This document shows, piece by piece, positions 61,187 through 64,000 of a stretch of DNA of 64,000 bases (within the stretch, counting starts at the first letter, position 1; the number at the start of each line of letters is the position of its first letter). The DNA is from Woeseiaceae bacterium. Lineage in GTDB: Bacteria; Pseudomonadota; Gammaproteobacteria; Steroidobacterales; Woeseiaceae. Where the stretch lies: NCBI GenBank assembly GCA_021773075.1, contig JAJFKT010000033.1:99162-163161 (forward strand), written 5' to 3'. The notes below the pieces were generated by a model that searched no databases, was not told the origin of the DNA, and saw only the letters and a list, made by a program, of their open reading frames with translations. Both the position numbers and the translations under genes were made by a program.

Positions 61187-61199
61187 TTACTGACCCAAA
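61187..61199 (+). repeat. TTACTGACCCAAA direct repeat, copy 1
   Basis: A 13-base sequence repeated exactly at 62415-62427, on either side of the 303-residue gene. It lies 39 bases right of the IS. Confidence 0.4.
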
Positions 61200-61508
61200 A
61201 CAGACATTCACAGTTTCTATCAGAAGGACACGAAAGCGCGAATTTGGTCTGACAAGAAAAAGGGTAACAAGGAGTGGTGCATCAATAACGTGCCCGGGGC
61301 CGACTACATGTGCTTTGAATGCGATCGACGACCCAAACCTGTGGCCTTAGGCATCGCAACTAAATCAGAACCGAACAGTTGTAGCAGTGCTCGTCAAAAT
61401 CGGGCTGCGTTGTGCGATCTGCAAATATTTCGTTCAATGAATCGTTTTCGGCCCACGAATGCAAATAGTCAAACATCGAAAACACTGTTAGGTTCCAGTT
61501 CAGAATAG
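61194..61508 (+). pseudogene. Possible gene remnant between IS and the 303-residue gene
   Basis: After a stop at 61191 this frame is open with no start until a GTG at 61290. Its first 55 codons look protein-like, with paired cysteines (ADYMCFECDRRPKPVALG) and a Lys-rich part. From about 61360 on it overlaps the antisense gene and is probably not coding. It may be the tail of a gene cut off upstream. No family recognised. Confidence 0.3.
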
Positions 61509-62271
61509 AACCCAAATAATTGCTTTCAGTGAAGCGCTCGAGAATATTATTCATGAGTGTGCAGAAGAGACGCGCGACCTCAGGATAGTTGTGCTCTGAG
61601 AATTTTCCTGCCTTCAGTCTATCTAGGCGATTGAGCCACATTTTTTTCGGTGGCTGCGCTCGATCGGCCCTCGATAGCTCTTTCTTGTGCTCATCGGCCA
61701 GCGTTATAAGGAGTGGCAGCAGCTCGGCAAATCGCGTCGACAATGCGTCAATGCTGTGATCCAGTGGCTGTTTACACAACTGAGAAAACGCTTCGAGTTC
61801 CTGGGGTGGCAGCTGCGGACCTTGTTGCCAGCGAACGTCATCATCAGTGAGGATCTTGTCGCCATAAGGATTGCCATGAACTTGGACATATCCGCGAGCA
61901 AACCCAAATTTCCAAGGGAACGGCTGCGCGTCATCCGCAGCCTGATCGGACGTATAGGAACCATCCAAAACGTCACAACACGGGCCCAGAATCTCAATCA
62001 CTGCGAGGCTTAACTCAAAGCCTTTTTGACCAAGATTCAATTCAAGATCCAGCGTTTGATAGTCCTCCTCATTCCGCCAGCGGCCCTTCTTTAGCTCGTC
62101 TTTAAACAGTGACCGATGGACATTGAATGCCTCGAATGCTGCATCGCCAACAAATCGCGCTTGGGTCCGAGCAGATTTCCAGTCTCCGTCTACGAGGTGA
62201 CGAAGAAACGGGTAGACGCTATCCGTTTTGTTAGATTTCAGTTTTATCGAGAGGGTAAGTATGTTTTTCAT
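61360..62271 (-). CDS. Unrecognised 303-residue protein
   Basis: I do not recognise this gene. It starts at an ATG (MKNILTLSIKLKSNK) with AGG seven bases upstream and codes a soluble, mostly helical protein, rich in Leu, Asp and Trp. Notable stretches are PFLRHLVDGDWKSARTQARF, PFPWKFGFARGYVQVHGNPY and a C-terminal DEHCYNCSVLI with a Cys-x-x-Cys. The amino acid composition is balanced and the frame is uninterrupted, so I take it as a true gene. It lies in the accessory stretch after glmS, flanked by two copies of a 13-base repeat. Confidence 0.65.
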   Translation of the reverse strand: MKNILTLSIKLKSNKTDSVYPFLRHLVDGDWKSARTQARFVGDAAFEAFNVHRSLFKDELKKGRWRNEEDYQTLDLELNLGQKGFELSLAVIEILGPCCDVLDGSYTSDQAADDAQPFPWKFGFARGYVQVHGNPYGDKILTDDDVRWQQGPQLPPQELEAFSQLCKQPLDHSIDALSTRFAELLPLLITLADEHKKELSRADRAQPPKKMWLNRLDRLKAGKFSEHNYPEVARLFCTLMNNILERFTESNYLGSILNWNLTVFSMFDYLHSWAENDSLNEIFADRTTQPDFDEHCYNCSVLI

Positions 62272-62668
62272 ATAGCCTAGAGATCCTTGATCATTGAGCC
62301 AGTGTAAGACCTCGTTAAGTCCATCGCTAGCGGCTAGTCGCGAAATTTGCCGTCAACGATACGGCAGCTACTGGCCGAAATGAGCCGCTCGTTGGGAACT
62401 GCTAGAATAGGCCCTTACTGACCCAAAGTAGTGAAACTGGCTGTTCGAATGACGAATTTCAGGAGAGCAGACGTTCGATCTAAGCGGCAAGAACGGGTCA
62501 GGAGTCGCCGCCGCCAGGCTGCTGCTTGACGCGAGAAGTGACGGAGTTAGCCTGTCGGTTTGGGGGCTGACGCGTACCGCAAATCAACATGTTACGACGT
62601 CGAAAACGACGGACTTTCATCGTTCGGTTCATGCGGTTTCAACCCGTCGACGCAACGATTGCAGCGAA
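62272..62668. other. Intergenic stretch without a gene
   Basis: About 400 bases with no convincing open frame. It contains the second TTACTGACCCAAA copy and several short G/C-rich patches. No RNA gene or terminator was recognised. Confidence 0.5.
62415..62427 (+). repeat. TTACTGACCCAAA direct repeat, copy 2
   Basis: An exact copy of 61187-61199. The surrounding bases differ. Confidence 0.4.
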
Positions 62669-63544
62669 TTAATCTCGTCGGAGTTGCTCCCAGATCGATT
62701 GCGCAACAATGCCAGCATCCTTGTCACGTTTGCGTATTTGAAGTAATTGCGATTGGCGTCTTTGATAGCCTTCAACATTGAGCGCTACCAACTTGCCTTG
62801 GGCCAATTCATTGTCGATCATGTGGGTGGGAATACCGCCCCAACCTAGATTCGCCAACAATATCTCCTTTTTTGCAGCGAAGTCCGAAACGGTCCAGCGA
62901 AGACCACCAGGCAGCAAATCTCTGCTTTGCGCAAACTCGCTGCTACCGCTGTCGGCAACGACCACTTGTGTATAGCTTTGCATCTCGGCAATTGTTTTCA
63001 TATGCGAACTACGTGCAGGTTCGAAGTCTGGATGAGCCACTGGCACAATTGTTACTTGCGCAAAAGGCAACGCCTCGACTTGCTCAACGGGAACACCATC
63101 CATAGTTGCAATAATGATGTCGGCGTCATCCCGTAATAGTCGTTCAATCGGCCCCCCCATGCTTTCACGTGACAAACGTATATGAGTGGCCGGGTATTGA
63201 TCCCTGATGGCGCCGATGATTTCGAGAACCGGCTTCAATGAAAACGTGGCCGTCACGGCCAAAAAGACCTCAGGCTCCTGTTGAGCGCTCAGGTTTTTCG
63301 CAATCATGCTGAGCTCTTTCATCTGTTGCATTACACGTGTTGCTTGCCGGTAAAACACTTCCCCGCCTGGCGTCAGGCTTGGTCTGTAATTTTCACGCGA
63401 CAACAGAACAACCTGGATCTCGGTCTCAAGTTTCTTGAGCATGTGACTGACGGCTGACTGGGATCTGTTCAGCCGCTCGGCCGCACCCCGAAAAGTCCCT
63501 TCGGTGACGATGGCGTGTAGCACGACCAATTGTTCGTATGTCAT
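62669..63544 (-). CDS. LysR-family transcriptional regulator
   Basis: A 291-residue regulator with an N-terminal winged helix-turn-helix (FRGAAERLNRSQSAVSHMLKKLE) and a C-terminal periplasmic-binding-like sensor domain (from about residue 90). The ATG at 63544 (MTYEQLVVLHAIV) gives the normal family start; in-frame ATGs at 63553 and 63580 are also possible, but the last would place an operator-like site inside the coding region. It is divergent from a glutathione S-transferase gene, the classical LysR arrangement in which the regulator controls its neighbour. The effector is unknown. Confidence 0.92.
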   Translation of the reverse strand: MTYEQLVVLHAIVTEGTFRGAAERLNRSQSAVSHMLKKLETEIQVVLLSRENYRPSLTPGGEVFYRQATRVMQQMKELSMIAKNLSAQQEPEVFLAVTATFSLKPVLEIIGAIRDQYPATHIRLSRESMGGPIERLLRDDADIIIATMDGVPVEQVEALPFAQVTIVPVAHPDFEPARSSHMKTIAEMQSYTQVVVADSGSSEFAQSRDLLPGGLRWTVSDFAAKKEILLANLGWGGIPTHMIDNELAQGKLVALNVEGYQRRQSQLLQIRKRDKDAGIVAQSIWEQLRRD

Positions 63545-63569
63545 GACGCGCATCGTCCATTCGCTCAAG

Positions 63570-63590
63570 ATGATCGACATTTTAGATCAT
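63570..63590. promoter_or_regulatory. Candidate LysR operator (T-N11-A)
   Basis: ATGATC, nine bases, GATCAT forms an inverted repeat containing the LysR-type T-N11-A spacing, between the divergent regulator and transferase genes. Confidence 0.5.
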
Positions 63591-63679
63591 TATCGTGAGA
63601 AATCAATATTATTAATGAGGTGGAATTGTCGGTACCGTTCTCGAAATCGCATAGCGAAACCTCAGAAAAGGAACCCCCA

Positions 63680-64000
63680 ATGAAACTGTTCTACAAACCC
63701 GGTGCATGCTCGACGGCGCCCCATATCATCCTGAACGAACTTGGCACGTCTTTCGATCTCGACAAGACCGACACTAAATCGGGCAAAACCGAGTCTGGCG
63801 AAAACTTCCGCAAGATTAACCCGAACGGCTACGTCCCGGCACTGATCACCGACGACGGTGACGTCATTACCGAAAACCCCGCGGTGCTCCAGTATCTGGC
63901 TGACCAGGCTCCCGATGCCGGCCTTGCGCCGCCGAACGGCACGCTGGCGCGAACACGGCTTCAGGAAGCCCTCAACTTCGTGTCGTCCGAATTGCATGTG
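63680..64000 (+). CDS. Glutathione S-transferase, N-terminal part (runs off window)
   Basis: The first 107 codons of a glutathione S-transferase, open to the last base. It begins [20 protein letters not shown], which matches the beta-class bacterial enzyme (E. coli GstA starts [16 protein letters not shown]), keeps the catalytic-site Cys at residue 10 and the glutathione-binding [10 protein letters not shown] and [11 protein letters not shown] segments. AAAGGAA lies ahead of the ATG. The enzyme conjugates or reduces with glutathione in the cytoplasm. It is probably regulated by the divergent LysR protein. Confidence 0.93.
   Translation, partial: MKLFYKPGACSTAPHIILNELGTSFDLDKTDTKSGKTESGENFRKINPNGYVPALITDDGDVITENPAVLQYLADQAPDAGLAPPNGTLARTRLQEALNFVSSELHV

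Noticed and set aside
61290..61508. 72-residue plus-strand gene from the GTG at 61290
   Set aside because: Its second half overlaps the antisense 303-residue gene and becomes low in protein character; only the upstream part is kept as a possible remnant.
54699..62668. An intact Tn7-like transposon after glmS
   Set aside because: No tnsABCD-like genes and no repeated end sequences were seen, only cargo-like genes and an IS.
63161..63176. parS-like CTTTCACGTGACAA
   Set aside because: Only about 12 of 16 bases match parS and the palindrome is imperfect; it is inside the LysR gene.

Overview
The window reads as the origin-proximal part of a gammaproteobacterial chromosome. It holds gyrB-recF-dnaN-dnaA on the minus strand, then rpmH-rnpA-yidC-mnmE on the plus strand, then mnmG, rsmG-parA-parB, the complete nine-gene atp operon, glmU and glmS. 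Protein sequences, the GTG/TTG-tolerant starts and the unusually dense set of secreted peptidases (M28, M13, two M16, S33-like, S9) suggest a marine, proteolytic lineage. Woeseiaceae would fit, but that is an inference and no rRNA is present to confirm it.

Layout. 1-3.4 kb: the end of an M28 peptidase, an M13 peptidase and a small lipoprotein. 3.4-9.7 kb: gyrB, recF, dnaN and dnaA, with a DnaA-box-bearing, A/T-rich dnaN-dnaA gap that is the best oriC candidate, and two parS palindromes inside recF. 9.8-14.8 kb: rpmH, rnpA, yidC, an esterase/OsmC fusion and mnmE (yidD absent). 14.8-21.3 kb, minus strand: an M16 peptidase pair, an ABC-2 exporter and an S33-like peptidase. 21.4-35.5 kb: mnmG, a complete peptide-uptake ABC system (binding protein, two permeases, fused ATPases), a YdgA-like protein, a cytochrome c4, a metallo-hydrolase, an acryloyl-CoA-reductase-like enzyme, a DUF819 membrane protein and an S9 peptidase. 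35.5-39.1 kb: rsmG, parA, parB and a degenerate EAL protein. 39.2-46.3 kb: atpIBEFHAGDC behind a clear sigma70-type promoter. 46.3-51.4 kb: a four-gene pqi-type lipid-transport operon, a cysteine synthase and a small secreted protein. 51.5-54.7 kb: glmU-glmS.

From the glmS stop (54.7 kb) to about 62.6 kb the character changes. This is the position of the classical Tn7 attachment site, and here it is followed by about 8 kb of genes I do not recognise, some visibly A/T-richer, with gene remnants and an IS1182-type insertion sequence whose transposase is broken by a one-base shift. The window ends with a LysR regulator divergent from a glutathione S-transferase gene that runs off the edge.

How it works together: DnaA, DnaN, RecF and GyrB serve replication start, and ParA, ParB and parS serve origin segregation. 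RpmH, RnpA, YidC, MnmE, MnmG and RsmG serve ribosome and tRNA maturation and membrane insertion. The peptidases plus the Opp-type importer form a plausible protein-scavenging route. I saw no CRISPR array, tRNA or rRNA gene. The most interesting places for follow-up are the parS pair inside recF, the rnpA start, the M16 fusion and the unassigned genes of the glmS-downstream island.
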